Source: JACRCT01 sp049841135 (GTDB lineage: Bacteria; Myxococcota; Myxococcia; Myxococcales; UBA5297). Taken from it: a stretch of DNA of 64,000 bases. The notes under the pieces were generated by a model, which was not told the origin of the DNA, did no database searches, and saw nothing but the letters and a program-made list of their open reading frames with translations. The stretch covers positions 434,001 to 498,000 of the forward strand of contig JASGHK010000001.1 of the NCBI GenBank assembly GCA_049841135.1, in the 5' to 3' direction. Positions within the stretch are counted from its first letter, which is position 1, and every line of letters begins with the position of its first letter. The translations under genes were made by a program, and so were the position numbers. Below are positions 45,882 through 56,422 of the stretch, piece after piece.

Positions 45882-46886
45882 ATGCTCAAGAAGATCGCGG
45901 TCATCGGCAGCGGCAACATCGGCGGCGTCCTGGTCCAGGAGATCGCGCGGCGCAAGCTTGCCCGCACCATCGCGGTGCAGGACCCGGTCCCCTTCGTGAA
46001 CCCCAACGACCCGCCCGACAAGCAGGAGGTCACCCGCAAGCAGTCGATGGCCAAGGGCAAGGCGCTCGACATCGCCGAGGGCGGGCCCATCGTGCTCTCG
46101 GACGTGAAGGTCATCGGCAGCCGGGACTACGAGGCCCTCGCCGACGCGGAGATCGTCATCAGCACCGCCGGCGTCCCGCGCAAGGCGCGCCCCGACGGCA
46201 CCTTCCCCACCCGCGAGGAGCTGCTGGCGACCAACCTGAACATCACCAAGACCGTGGCCGAGGCCATCGGCAAGTACGCGCCCAAGGCCATCGTCATCAA
46301 CATCGCCAACCCGCTCGACGCCATCGTCTACACGCTGCACAAGAAGCTCTCGCCCGCGAAGGGCAAGCTCTTCGGCATGGCCGGCGTGCTCGACAGCGCC
46401 CGCTACCGCTACTTCGTGGCCGAGGCGGCCGGCGTCTCCGTCGAGAACGTCGAGGCCACGGTGCTCGGCGGCCACGGCGACGACATGGTCCCGGTCCGCT
46501 CCTGCTGCCGCATCGCCGGCCTGCCGGTCGAGAAGTTCCTGTCCCCCGACAAGCTCGACGCCATCGAGAAGCGCACCCGCGGCGCGGGCGGCGAGGTGGT
46601 CGGCCTGCTCGGCTCCGGCTCGGCGTTCGTCTCCCCGGCCTACGGCGCCCTGGAGATGGCCGAGGCCATCATCTACGACAAGAAGAAGATCCTCGCCGTC
46701 TGCGCCAAGCTCGACGGCGAGTACGGCATCAACGACCTGTACTTCGGCACCCCGGCCATCGTCGGCGCCGGCGGCGTGGAGAAGGTCATCGAGGTCGACC
46801 TGACCGAGGGCGAGAAGGCCGCGCTGGCCAAGTCCGCCGCGAGCGTGCGCAAGACCTTCGCCGAGGTCGACAAGATGCTCGGCTAG
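45882..46886 (+). CDS. mdh: Malate dehydrogenase with an unusual insertion
   Basis: 334 residues; ATG at 45882 with GGGAG ahead. GSGNIG binds NAD (residues 9-14), and the substrate arginines lie in AGVPRKARPDG and LDSARYRYF. The catalytic His is in GGHGDDMV. LDH-like tetrameric Mdh family. After strand beta-2, where most members go from D-I-V-E-G directly to GKALD, this protein has about 17 extra residues (PVPFVNPNDPPDKQEVTRK). Gene divergent from sdhCAB. It oxidises malate to oxaloacetate in the TCA cycle. Confidence 0.95.
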   Translation: MLKKIAVIGSGNIGGVLVQEIARRKLARTIAVQDPVPFVNPNDPPDKQEVTRKQSMAKGKALDIAEGGPIVLSDVKVIGSRDYEALADAEIVISTAGVPRKARPDGTFPTREELLATNLNITKTVAEAIGKYAPKAIVINIANPLDAIVYTLHKKLSPAKGKLFGMAGVLDSARYRYFVAEAAGVSVENVEATVLGGHGDDMVPVRSCCRIAGLPVEKFLSPDKLDAIEKRTRGAGGEVVGLLGSGSAFVSPAYGALEMAEAIIYDKKKILAVCAKLDGEYGINDLYFGTPAIVGAGGVEKVIEVDLTEGEKAALAKSAASVRKTFAEVDKMLG

Positions 46887-46924
46887 CCGGATCGCCGGCC
46901 TCGTGCCGCCGCTCGACTCCTCCC

Positions 46925-46958
46925 GCGGCGTCCTTGGCTCATCAGCCGAGGACGCCGC
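46925..46958. terminator. Bidirectional terminator hairpin between mdh and the CoA transferase gene
   Basis: GCGGCGTCCT/AGGACGCCGC (10 bp) plus inner GGCT/AGCC with loop CATC, followed on the plus strand by GCTGTTTG. The hairpin contains the stop codon of the convergent CoA transferase gene, so the last codons and the terminator share sequence. Confidence 0.7.
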
Positions 46959-48115
46959 GCTGTTTGAGGGCGGCGATCTCGTCGGCGCTCATGCCGACCT
47001 CGGCCAGCACCGTGTCGGTGTGCTCGCCCAGAGCCGGGGCAGGTCCCGCGGCTCGCGGGCCCAAGCGCAGCGGCGTGCGCAGGTGCATCACCTCGCGCCG
47101 CTCGTGCGGGTCGCGGATGCCGAAGACGAAGTCCGGCGGGAAGGCCGGGTCGCGGAAGACCTCGTCCCCTTCCCTCACCGGCTCGCAGCACAGGTCCTTG
47201 TCGGCCAGGAACTCCTCCCACTCGGCCAGCGTCCTCGAAGCGACGATCCGCTCCAGCTCCGCGCGCACCCTGCGGCCGTCCTCGCCGGTGGCCCAGCCGT
47301 CGTTGGCCAGAATCCTCGCGGCCGAGCGCGGTGCACAGCCCGGCCCAGAACTTGGGCTCGAGCGCGGCCACCGAGAGCCACCGGCCGTCCTTCGTCGCGT
47401 AGAGCCGGTAGCAAGCCAGCCCGCCGTTGAGCGTCTCGCCTCGCCCGAGCGGCGCGCCCGCCTCGCCCATGGCCAGGCGAGCCCCCAGGGGCATGTGCAG
47501 GAACGGGAAGGCGCTCTCGTAGAGCGAGACATCCACCTTCCGGCCCCGCTTCGTCCGCTGCCGCTCCTCGAGCGCCGCGAGGATCCCCACCGCCGCCATC
47601 AGCGCGCCGCCGACGTCCGCCATCTGGCCGCCGGGCATCGCTGGGGGACCACCCTCAGGCTCGCCGCCGTACCCGAGGACGCCGGAGCGCGCGAGGTAGT
47701 TGAGGTCGTGCCCGGCCCGCGCCGCCAGCGGCCCCGACGCCGGGTAGCCCGCGAGCGAGCAGAGCACCAACCGCGGCGCGAGCTGCTCCAGCGTCTTCCA
47801 GCCCAGGCCCAGCCGCTCCATCACGCCCGGGCGGAAGCTCTCGACGACCACGTCCGCCTTGGTCACCAGCTTGAGGAAGACGTCCGCACCCTCGCGGGTC
47901 TTGAGGTCCACCGCGACCGAGCGCTTGCCGCGATTGAGCGCATGGAAGAGCGCCGACGTCTCTCCGGCGATCGGCGGGAGGTGGCGCAGGTAGTCGCCGC
48001 CGTCCGGGTCCTCGACCTTGACGACGTCGGCGCCCAGGTCGGCCAGGAGCAGCGTGCAGTACGGCCCCGGCAACAGCCTCGACAGATCGAGGACGCGGAT
48101 GCCTTCCAGCGCCAT
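46942..48115 (-). CDS. CaiB/BaiF-family (class III) CoA transferase (frameshifted)
   Basis: 390 residues after removing one base near 47307-47316 (GATTCTGG should be GATCTGG). Family marks: RVLDLSRLLPGPY at the start, catalytic Asp expected near 165 in GQMADVGG, and KVDVSLYESAF near 195. Some members are alpha-methylacyl-CoA racemases (AMACR) and this N-terminus is compatible with either activity. Next to an SCP2-domain gene, a partner often seen in fatty-acid or sterol-chain metabolism. Confidence 0.85.
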
Positions 48116-48159
48116 GGCTCTTTCCTCGCGTCGCGGGCCGGCCGCGGACGCGGGCCCTC

Positions 48160-48499
48160 TCAGGTGATGAGCTTGGCGAGCTTGAGCGCCAGGTTGGTGT
48201 CCATCGGTTTGAACTTCAGCTTGCCGCCGGCGACCGCCATCGTGGCGTTGAGCTTCTTGGTGCACACCGCCACGAAGTCCTTGTCGGTGCAGGTCAGCGT
48301 CGTCTTGGGCGTGATGCCCTCCGACCCCGGCTTGACCCAGTCCGAGGTCCGGGTGGTGTCCAGCGTCCACTTGCCGCCGGCCGGCCCGGTGATGTCGAAG
48401 ACGACCACGGCGTTCATGTCTCGTTGGAGCTTCCGGCTTGGCTCCCAGGCGCTGCGGAATCTCCACTTCGATGATCTGCTTCGGCGTGACGTCGGCCAT
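48160..48499 (-). CDS. SCP2 sterol-carrier-domain protein (frameshifted)
   Basis: 112 residues once an extra A in GAAGCTC (48427-48434) is removed, giving P-E-L-Q-R-D-M-N-A-V-V-V-F-D-I. Stand-alone SCP2 fold with G-P-A-G-G-K-W and the L-K-F-K-P-M-D end. Such proteins bind fatty acyl-CoA or sterols. ATG at 48499 with GGGAG in front. It lies just upstream of the CoA transferase in the same direction. Confidence 0.85.
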
Positions 48500-48663
48500 C
48501 TCTCGCTCCCCCGGGCGGTAGGTCTCGACCCGCACACGGCGCGGGAAAGCTAACGACCCGCCTTTCGAGCCGTCAAGGCTGCGCTCGGTGATGTGGAGCG
48601 TTCAGCGGGGGTCCGGGCGAAGCTCCGCTGGCCGCTTCGCGCCCACGTGCGTACCTTGCTTGG

Positions 48664-49683
48664 GTGCCAACCCTGCCTGCCGACGCCGAGCGAGTGTTGA
48701 CCGCCGCACTCGAGTCAGTCTCCGAGCCCTTCCTCGTCTGGGGTCCGGACGGGCGAGTCCTGGCCGCGAGCCGGCGGCTGGCGGGCCCTCTGGGCCTGGA
48801 GCCCTCCCAGCTCGTGGGCAGCGACGAGCGGGCCGTCGCGGCGCAGCTCTCCACGCGGGGCTGGCAAGGAGGCCCTCACGGCCTGCTGCGCACCGACTCC
48901 GGCCAGGAGATGCAGCGGCGGGTCCAGGCGCTCCCCGGCGGCGCCCGGCTCGAGGTCTTCCACGACGTGGAGGCCGACCGGGCCGGCGCGCGGCGGCGCG
49001 AGGAGCTGCTGGGCATCGCCATCCACGACCTTCGCGCGCCGCTGGCCAACGTGCGCAGCTACGCGGGGCTGCTGCTGTCCGGCAAGCTCCCCGACCTGGA
49101 CCCGCGCGTGCGCCGCTCCGCGGAGGTCATCGCCCGCAATGCGGACCGGGCCCTGCGCCTGCTGCAGATGTTCTTCGACGCCCACCGGATCGAGACCGGC
49201 GAGCTGGACATCGACCACGTCCCGGTCGACCTGGGCCCGCTGGTGCAGGAGCTCATCGCCGCCCGCCGCGGGCCGGCGGCGGAGAAGGGCGTGGAGATCG
49301 ACCTGCTCGCGCCCCCCACCCTCCCCACGGTCGTCGGCGACCGGGACCGGATGGTCGGCGCCATCGGCTCCTTGCTGGACCTCGCGACCGCACGCTCCCC
49401 CGCCGGCCAGCACGTGGCGCTGAGTGCCGAGCAACGCGGCCGCGACATCGTGCTGGAGGTCGCCGACCGGGGTCCCGCGCTGACCGAGACCGAGCTTCGC
49501 GACGCCTTCGACCGGGACGCCCAGGCGCTGCGCGAGCGGCGCCTGGGGGCGGGGTTCGCCTGCGCCGTCGCCGGAGCCATCGCCCGGGTGCACGGAGGAG
49601 ACGCAGGCGTGCGCTCGACGACGGAGCGGACGGTCTACTGGCTGTCCTTGCCGCTGGACAGCCAGGCCGCCCGTTCGCCCTGA
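48664..49683 (+). CDS. PAS-type histidine kinase with degenerate ATP-binding domain
   Basis: 339 residues, GTG start at 48664. A PAS-like domain (residues 10-100) is followed by HisKA with H121 in AIHDLRAPL. The HATPase domain is present but its N-box lacks the canonical asparagine (GSLLDLAT), and G1 reads DRGPALTE instead of DxGxG. It may therefore be inactive or an atypical kinase. No transmembrane segments, so cytoplasmic. No response regulator is adjacent. Confidence 0.8.
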   Translation: MPTLPADAERVLTAALESVSEPFLVWGPDGRVLAASRRLAGPLGLEPSQLVGSDERAVAAQLSTRGWQGGPHGLLRTDSGQEMQRRVQALPGGARLEVFHDVEADRAGARRREELLGIAIHDLRAPLANVRSYAGLLLSGKLPDLDPRVRRSAEVIARNADRALRLLQMFFDAHRIETGELDIDHVPVDLGPLVQELIAARRGPAAEKGVEIDLLAPPTLPTVVGDRDRMVGAIGSLLDLATARSPAGQHVALSAEQRGRDIVLEVADRGPALTETELRDAFDRDAQALRERRLGAGFACAVAGAIARVHGGDAGVRSTTERTVYWLSLPLDSQAARSP

Positions 49684-49703
49684 GACGAGACTGACGGGCG
49701 CGG

Positions 49704-50660
49704 CTACTCCTTGCCGTCCTCGTCGTTCTTGCCCTTCCGGTCAGCCTTGCCCTTGGGCCCGGCGGGCTCGGCCTTGAAGACCTTCTTGCCCACGACGCCC
49801 AGGATGCTGCCCAGCACCGCACCGCCGAAGCCGCCGAGGAGCGCGCTCCCCAGCATCCCACCCACCCCCGAGCGCTGATCGGCGGTGGCGATGATGAGAC
49901 CGAAGCAGACCGACGCGGCGGCGGCCATGACCACCGTGCCACTGCTGGGGGCCTTGGCCTCGACGAACATGCCGAGCAGCAGCACCAGGGCGAGCAGCGC
50001 CCAGAGCAGGGGCTGCGGCAGCGTCGAGAAGGCCTGGACCAGCACTTGCTGGCCGGAGCTGACCTGGTCGAGCACCAGCTTGGGGTCGGCGCTCGGAACG
50101 GCCAGCTCGTGGGCCATGACGTCATGGTCTTCGGCGACCTGGTACCCCGCGCCCTTGCGCGCACGGCGCGTGGCCATCTCGCGCTGGAGCGCGCCCTCGG
50201 CGGTGCTCTCGCCGGCCTTGAGGCGGTACGAGATCTTGGCGTCCTGCCCCTGGCCCAGGTGGCCGCTGACCAGCACGTGGTACTCGCCGCCCGAGGTGAG
50301 GGCGAGGGTCTTGCTCGCCTCGCTGAGCGTGGCGCTGGCGTCCGGGTGCCCGAGGTGGAGGGCGACTTTGGCGGGGTAGATGGACGCGAAGGCCATGCCC
50401 AGCACCAACGCGAACGCCGAGTAGCGAATCGCGGGCTTGACCTGCTCCAGGGCCACCTTGAGCACCATCAGCGCGAGGATGAGCGCGAAGGCGCCGGCGA
50501 CGAGGATGCCCACGACCTGATCGGAGACGAGGTTGAGGAAGTAGGCGAGCGCGATGCCGGCGGCCGCCAGAGCCAGCGCGATCCCTGCGACCATCCCCTT
50601 GCTCACACCCTCGCCGCCCGAGGTTTCCTTCGCCTCATTCGCCTTGCCTTCGTCCGACAT
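49704..50660 (-). CDS. Membrane protein of unknown function with charged C-tail
   Basis: 318 residues from the ATG at 50660 (another at 50672 adds four). Two helices near the N-terminus, one near 85, a beta-rich soluble segment (about 105-185), then two to three more helices and a Lys/Asp/Glu-rich tail. A Gly-rich segment (GMLGSALLGGFGGAVLGS) resembles the Gly-zipper type. No family recognised. Confidence 0.65.
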   Translation of the reverse strand: MSDEGKANEAKETSGGEGVSKGMVAGIALALAAAGIALAYFLNLVSDQVVGILVAGAFALILALMVLKVALEQVKPAIRYSAFALVLGMAFASIYPAKVALHLGHPDASATLSEASKTLALTSGGEYHVLVSGHLGQGQDAKISYRLKAGESTAEGALQREMATRRARKGAGYQVAEDHDVMAHELAVPSADPKLVLDQVSSGQQVLVQAFSTLPQPLLWALLALVLLLGMFVEAKAPSSGTVVMAAAASVCFGLIIATADQRSGVGGMLGSALLGGFGGAVLGSILGVVGKKVFKAEPAGPKGKADRKGKNDEDGKE

Positions 50661-50955
50661 CAGGCCTCCCAAGTGTCAAAGGGGCGGCATCGTAGTCAAG
50701 CCGCGTCGTGGTTTGCAACCACTTGTGATCGTTCCAAAAATCCGGCTCGGGCCCTGGGGAAATCCGGGCCAGCCGGGAGTGTCCCGCTGAGGAGATTCTC
50801 CTCGATGGCCGCCGCGGTCGGGGCGGCGACTCGCCGCGTCAAGTCAGAGATTTCCAGTGGTTCGGCGGCTCCGCCTTGGTGGCACGAGCGATGAAAAGGG
50901 TCCCGCTCGTCACACACCGCTGGCATCCCGCCGGTGGCAACTTCTGGAGCCGTCC
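50661..50955. other. Divergent intergenic region, 295 bp
   Basis: It holds the promoters of the membrane protein gene (-) and the small Lys-rich gene (+). A TGGCACGAGC sequence near 50878 resembles a sigma-54 -24 box but lacks the matching -12 GC. Nothing else recognised. Confidence 0.35.
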
Positions 50956-51153
50956 ATGCGCAAGATCGTCTTCGCCCTCGCTCTCGCCCTCCCGCTCTCC
51001 TGGTCTCTCGCCGCGTTCGCCGAGGAGCCTGCCGCCGCCGAGCCGAAGAAGGAGGAGACGAAGAAGGACGAGAAGAAGGACCCGAAGGACGCCAAGAAGG
51101 CCAAGAAGACCGAGAAGAAGGAAGAGACCAAGAAGGCCGACGAGAAGAAGTAG
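50956..51153 (+). CDS. Small secreted Lys/Glu-rich protein
   Basis: 65 residues: a signal peptide (1-22, ending AFA) then a highly charged low-complexity tail of Lys, Glu and Asp. TGGAG precedes the ATG by 8 bases and a clear intrinsic terminator follows, which supports a real single-gene transcript. No fold is expected; similar tails occur on the TlpA-like protein of this window. Function unknown. Confidence 0.7.
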   Translation: MRKIVFALALALPLSWSLAAFAEEPAAAEPKKEETKKDEKKDPKDAKKAKKTEKKEETKKADEKK

Positions 51154-51177
51154 TCCTTTCTTCCGACATCGAGCTTC

Positions 51178-51227
51178 TTCGAAGCCCTCCGCGAGGCCTG
51201 GTCCTGGCGGGGGGCTTCGGCTTTTTG
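51178..51227 (+). terminator. Intrinsic terminator after the small Lys-rich gene
   Basis: CGAAGCCCTCC pairs with the GGGGGGCTTCG segment, then CTTTTTGG. Located 25 bases after the stop and before tatA. Confidence 0.7.
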
Positions 51228-51296
51228 GCGAAGGCGGGATGGAATCCGGGGGCGGAACTTGTTAGGTTGTCTCGACTTTTTGAACAGGAGTGGTCC

Positions 51297-51515
51297 GTGC
51301 GGCTTGGCTGGCTTGAGCTTCTGGTGATCCTCGGAGTGGTGCTGCTCTTCTTCGGGCCCAAGCGGCTGCCGGGGCTCGGCAACGCCCTGGGCTCGGCCAT
51401 CCGCGGCTTCAAGCGCGGCATCAGTGGCCAGGACGAGGACGCTCCCGAGTCCCAGGAGAAGCTCCCCGCCCCTCCTCCCGCTTCGCCGAACAACAACCCC
51501 GACACCAAGGCGTAA
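51297..51515 (+). CDS. tatA: Twin-arginine translocase subunit TatA
   Basis: 72 residues from the GTG at 51297, with AGGAG 6 bases upstream. One N-terminal transmembrane helix (WLELLVILGVVLLFFGPKRLP) is followed by the F-G-P-K-R-L-P hinge and an amphipathic helix, then a Pro/Asn-rich tail. This is the TatA/E pattern. tatB/tatC are not in the window, so the rest of the translocase is encoded elsewhere. Confidence 0.88.
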   Translation: MRLGWLELLVILGVVLLFFGPKRLPGLGNALGSAIRGFKRGISGQDEDAPESQEKLPAPPPASPNNNPDTKA

Positions 51516-51582
51516 GCGCTCCTCCCGCCGCGCAGTCCTCGACGCGGAGCGCTCGTGCAGGCGCCTCTCCTAGGCGGCACGG

Positions 51583-53103
51583 ATGTCCCTGCGGCTCAAG
51601 CTCGTCCTCCTCTTCGCCGCGGTGCTCGCCTCGACCATGGGTCTTGCCTCGTGGCTGGGCGGGCGCATCGCCCAGACCTCCATCGAGACCGAGATCCGCG
51701 AGCGCACGCTCGAGACCGGGCGCGCCTTCGTGGCCGACCTGGCCCTCGCCGCCTCCTATGACGCCAAGGCCACCAACGAGCGGTTGACCCAGCTCTTGCG
51801 CAGCCACCGCGGCCTGCGCGCGGTCGAGCTCGCGGTCGAGCGGCCGGGCCCCGACCAGATCGTCCGGATCGAGCTGACCGCCAACGGCCCGCGCCAGGAG
51901 GTCCGCGAGGGCCAGGCCGACGTCCCGGAGAAGCCGGTCTCGGCGCTGGTCAACACCGCCGACGGGCGCGTCTGGTCGGTCTCGCTGCGCGCCAAGGTCG
52001 GCCGGTCCCGTGGCCGGCTGACGCTGGAGGCCTCGCTCGCCGAGGCCGACAGCCTGGTGGCCGCCGAGCGTGGAGTCTTCTTCTGGGTCACCGCCGGCGC
52101 CTGCGGCGTGCTGGTCTTCCTCGTCCACCTGATGCTGGTGCGGGTCATCGGCAAGCCCATCGAGACCCTGGCCGGGGCGATGCGCGAGGCCGAGCGCGGC
52201 AAGCTGGACGTCGCGGTGCGGCTGACCTCGCAGGACGAGCTGGCGGCGCTGGCCCACGGCTTCAACGCGATGATCGCCCGCATCGGCGGCTTCAACCGCG
52301 AGCTGCAGGAGCGCGTCGACCAGGCGGTCGCGGACCTGGCCAAGAAGAACCGGGACCTGCAGGAGCTCAACGACCTGCTCGTCGCCGCCCGCCGCGACCT
52401 GACCGCCAAGGAGCGCCTCGCCGCGCTCGGCCAGCTCGCCGGGACGCTGGCCCACGAGCTGGGCAACCCGCTCAACGCCATCAGCGGGCACGTGCAGCTG
52501 CTGGCGCGATCGGCCGACGTGCCCGAGGCGGCTCGCGACGACCTCAAGCTCGTCCAGAGCGAGATCGCCCGGATGACGGGCATCATCCGCCGCTTCCTGG
52601 ACTCCACCCGGGCCATGACGCCCAAGCCGGAGCCGGTGAACATCCCGGCGCTGGTGGACGAGGCGGTCGACCTGTCGCTCTCCGCGGAGGCGCGGGGGCG
52701 CATCCAGGTGCAGCGCGAGGTGGGCGCCGGGCTGGAGGCGGTGGTCATCGACCCCGGGCTCGTGCGCCACGTGCTGACCAACTTCATCGCCAACGCGGTC
52801 GACGCCATGCCCGACGGGGGCGCGCTGACCGTGCTCGCCTCGCGCCAGGGCGAGGAGCTCTGTCTGTCGGTGCGCGACACCGGCAAGGGCATCAGCCCCG
52901 AGGACCGGCCGCGCATCTTCGAGCCGTTCTTCACCACCAAGCCGCAAGGCAAAGGCACGGGGCTGGGACTGGCCATCTGCCGGGAGATCGCCCGGGCGCT
53001 CAAGGGGCGCGTCGAGGTGGACAGCGCACCGGGCCAAGGTGCAACCTTCACGCTCAGCATCCCGGTGCCCGGCAAAGAGGCGCACGACCGGCGGGTGGGC
53101 TGA
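51583..53103 (+). CDS. NtrB-type membrane sensor histidine kinase
   Basis: 506 residues. Two transmembrane helices (about 7-28 and 168-190) enclose a periplasmic sensor. HAMP is near 190-245, a coiled coil near 245-275, HisKA with H291 in TLAHELGNPLNAI, and the N-box NFIANAVDAMP. G1 DTGKGI and the GKGTGLGLAI box complete an active ATPase. The gene for its presumed NtrC-type partner starts 63 bases downstream. Confidence 0.92.
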   Translation: MSLRLKLVLLFAAVLASTMGLASWLGGRIAQTSIETEIRERTLETGRAFVADLALAASYDAKATNERLTQLLRSHRGLRAVELAVERPGPDQIVRIELTANGPRQEVREGQADVPEKPVSALVNTADGRVWSVSLRAKVGRSRGRLTLEASLAEADSLVAAERGVFFWVTAGACGVLVFLVHLMLVRVIGKPIETLAGAMREAERGKLDVAVRLTSQDELAALAHGFNAMIARIGGFNRELQERVDQAVADLAKKNRDLQELNDLLVAARRDLTAKERLAALGQLAGTLAHELGNPLNAISGHVQLLARSADVPEAARDDLKLVQSEIARMTGIIRRFLDSTRAMTPKPEPVNIPALVDEAVDLSLSAEARGRIQVQREVGAGLEAVVIDPGLVRHVLTNFIANAVDAMPDGGALTVLASRQGEELCLSVRDTGKGISPEDRPRIFEPFFTTKPQGKGTGLGLAICREIARALKGRVEVDSAPGQGATFTLSIPVPGKEAHDRRVG

Positions 53104-53166
53104 CCCGAAAGCGGCAGTCTTCGCGAAATGAAGCCGGCGCCAGCTCCGGCAGTCCAACAGGAACCG

Positions 53167-54530
<1,364 letters not shown>

Positions 54531-54623
54531 CCGGCCCGAGCACGCCAGCCACGCCCCTGCCTGCCCTGGTGCTGCCGCCCCTTCGCGGCCTGCGCAGCGT
54601 TTGTCCCGAGAAGGAGGCAGGCC

Positions 54624-55103
54624 ATGGCCGAATTCGAGGGGCGCAGCGCCGAGGGGATGCCCACGAGCAGTCCGGCCAGCCGCTCGCCCGACTCGGTGAC
54701 CGAGGCGGTCAGCGGCCTGTCGCAGGGCATGAACGCCCTCGTCCGGGGCCACCTGGCGCTCGCGCGGGTGGAGGTCGTGCGCGACCTCAAGGCGCTGGGC
54801 AAGGACACCTCGCTCGAGATGGCTGGCGTGCCCATGCTCCTGGCGAGCTACCTGCTGCTGTGGATCGGCATCGGCTACGCGCTGGCGCTGGCCATCCCGA
54901 CCTGGGCGAGCTTCCTCATCTGCTCCGCGGCGAACCTGCTCGTCGGGCTGGCGCTGATGGCCTACGGCTACGCCCGAATGAAGAGCAAGAAGGAGCAGAA
55001 GAAGCTCGCCTTGCCCGCCACCGCCCAAGAGGTCCGGCGCGACCGGGAGTGGGCCGCGCAGCTCAAGGAGGAGACGGCGCTGGCGCGACGGGAGCTCCAC
55101 TGA
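54624..55103 (+). CDS. Holin-X (DUF1469-like) membrane protein
   Basis: 159 residues. An N-terminal amphipathic region (LVRGHLALARVEVVRDLKALG) precedes two transmembrane helices and a Lys-rich hinge. This is the pattern of the PF07332 phage-holin-superfamily-III group, which is mainly a chromosomal membrane protein and not necessarily phage derived. ATG at 54624 with GGAGG upstream. Confidence 0.8.
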   Translation: MAEFEGRSAEGMPTSSPASRSPDSVTEAVSGLSQGMNALVRGHLALARVEVVRDLKALGKDTSLEMAGVPMLLASYLLLWIGIGYALALAIPTWASFLICSAANLLVGLALMAYGYARMKSKKEQKKLALPATAQEVRRDREWAAQLKEETALARRELH

Positions 55104-55416
55104 CGCCGGCGGCCTCGCGATCCACCGCCACCATCAGCATCACCAAGCCGGTCTCGACGTCGGTCGCGGTGCCGCTCGGTGTCGAACGCTCGGCGCCGGT
55201 TGCGTAAGGTATGTCAGCGTTCATCAACATGGGCGGCGACCTCCCGTCCACGAGCGCTTGGCGAGTGCCGTCCGCCAGCACCGGCGTCGCCCAGGCACGG
55301 CCGCGCCGCTCGAGCGTCTGCCAGACCAGCCTCTCGCTTTGCTTGTCGAAGCCTGGACGTCCAGCCGGAGCCTCGATGTCGGAGAAGGCCTTCGGGCTGC
55401 TGCAGAAGCCGGACTG
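55104..55416. other. 313-bp gap with a weak minus-strand open frame
   Basis: The minus strand is open from just after the stop of the secreted-protein gene to beyond 55104 (end at 55063). It encodes up to 115 residues, for which only a GTG at 55281 or a CTG start is available. The codon third positions look protein-like, but I recognise nothing and it overlaps the holin-like gene. It could be the remnant of a broken gene. Confidence 0.3.
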
Positions 55417-55902
55417 TCAGCGGACGATCTTCGCGGGGAGCGCCTTGGCGTGCGCGCCATTCGCCCCGAAGAACACCAGCGCGGGATCGATGGGCTTGCC
55501 GTCAATCTGCGCTTCGAACTTGAAGACCGTGCCCGCCGGCGCCACCAGGTCGAAGCCGTCCGCCTCCTTGCTCGCCGTGGCGCTGAACATGGCCATCCGC
55601 TCGCCGTGCAGCGCGGCCCAGCCGCCGGCGACCTTGTTGACGCGGGTGACGGCCTTGGCGTCCAGGTCCTGGTTGCCGTCGAGGCTGCCGGTGAAGAGCG
55701 CCAGCGACCCGTCCGAGGTCCAGCGCACGTGTAGGCCCTTGTCGTCGGTCCAGACGTAGAGGGCCTTGGCGGTGCCGGCCGGCGCCATCTTCGGCTCGCC
55801 CTTGAGCTGCGCGGCGGCGATGGTCTCCAGCGGAGCGGCGGCGCACAGGAGCGTCGCCGCGGCGGCGAGGAGGCCCAGGGCTGCGAGTCGGGTCGTCGTC
55901 AT
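55417..55902 (-). CDS. Secreted protein of unknown function, end of the TonB operon
   Basis: 161 residues from the ATG at 55902 (an upstream start at 55944 would add fourteen). A signal peptide (1-25) precedes a beta-rich mature protein with W-T-x-D-x-x-L-x-V-R-W and a C-terminal F-x-A-Q-I-D-G-K-P segment. It resembles the carbohydrate-binding CBM9-like or DOMON-like beta-sandwich shape, without certainty. 43 bases after exbD. Confidence 0.65.
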   Translation of the reverse strand: MTTTRLAALGLLAAAATLLCAAAPLETIAAAQLKGEPKMAPAGTAKALYVWTDDKGLHVRWTSDGSLALFTGSLDGNQDLDAKAVTRVNKVAGGWAALHGERMAMFSATASKEADGFDLVAPAGTVFKFEAQIDGKPIDPALVFFGANGAHAKALPAKIVR

Positions 55903-55945
55903 CTCGAATCTCTCTCCGGTCCGTTCCCAGGCGAAGGCGTCCAAG

Positions 55946-56398
55946 TCACGGCCCTGCAGCGGTCCCCTGCCCCGGGATCTGGAACTTCTCGCCTTCCTTC
56001 TGGGTGACGATGGCCAGCTTCTCCAGCCCCGAGTTGCGCACCACGTCGATGACGCGCAGCGACTCGCCGTAGTTCGCGTCGGGGTCGATGTTCAGGAAGA
56101 TGGTCTTCTCGCGGCGGTCCTTGAACCGCTCGGTCAGCACCTTGCCCAGCTCCGGCTTGTCCACCTTGGCCTGGTTCAGGAACAGCAGGCCGTCCTTGGT
56201 GAAGGTCAGCACCGTCTGGTCGCTGGAGATGTCCGGCGGCAGGTCCACCTCCGCGCGCTTGGGCACGTCCACGCGGTGCTGCATCATCATCAGCGGCGTC
56301 ATCACCATGAAGATGATGAGCAGCACCAGGAGGATGTCGATCATCGGAGTGATGTTCAGCTCCGAGGTCACGCCCTTCTTTCCCACCGTCATCGACAT
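55946..56398 (-). CDS. exbD: ExbD/TolR-family protein, second copy
   Basis: 150 residues. One N-terminal membrane helix with the essential Asp in N-I-T-P-M-I-D-I-L-L-V-L-L, then a periplasmic domain. Divergent from the first copy: it has the longer charged loop after residue 40. Part of a TonB-ExbB-ExbD energiser that uses the proton gradient. Two ExbD copies may form hetero-oligomers or serve different partners. Confidence 0.9.
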   Translation of the reverse strand: MSMTVGKKGVTSELNITPMIDILLVLLIIFMVMTPLMMMQHRVDVPKRAEVDLPPDISSDQTVLTFTKDGLLFLNQAKVDKPELGKVLTERFKDRREKTIFLNIDPDANYGESLRVIDVVRNSGLEKLAIVTQKEGEKFQIPGQGTAAGP

Positions 56399-56422
56399 GC
56401 GCTTGTTCCTCTGGCCTTGGGC

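Noticed and set aside
50875..50895. Possible sigma-54 promoter (TGGCACGAGC) upstream of the Lys-rich small gene
   Set aside because: The -12 GC element is missing at the needed distance (the sequence continues GATGAAAA).
54624..55103. Holin-X-like gene as evidence of a prophage
   Set aside because: The family is mostly chromosomal, and there is no other phage gene, integrase or attachment site nearby.
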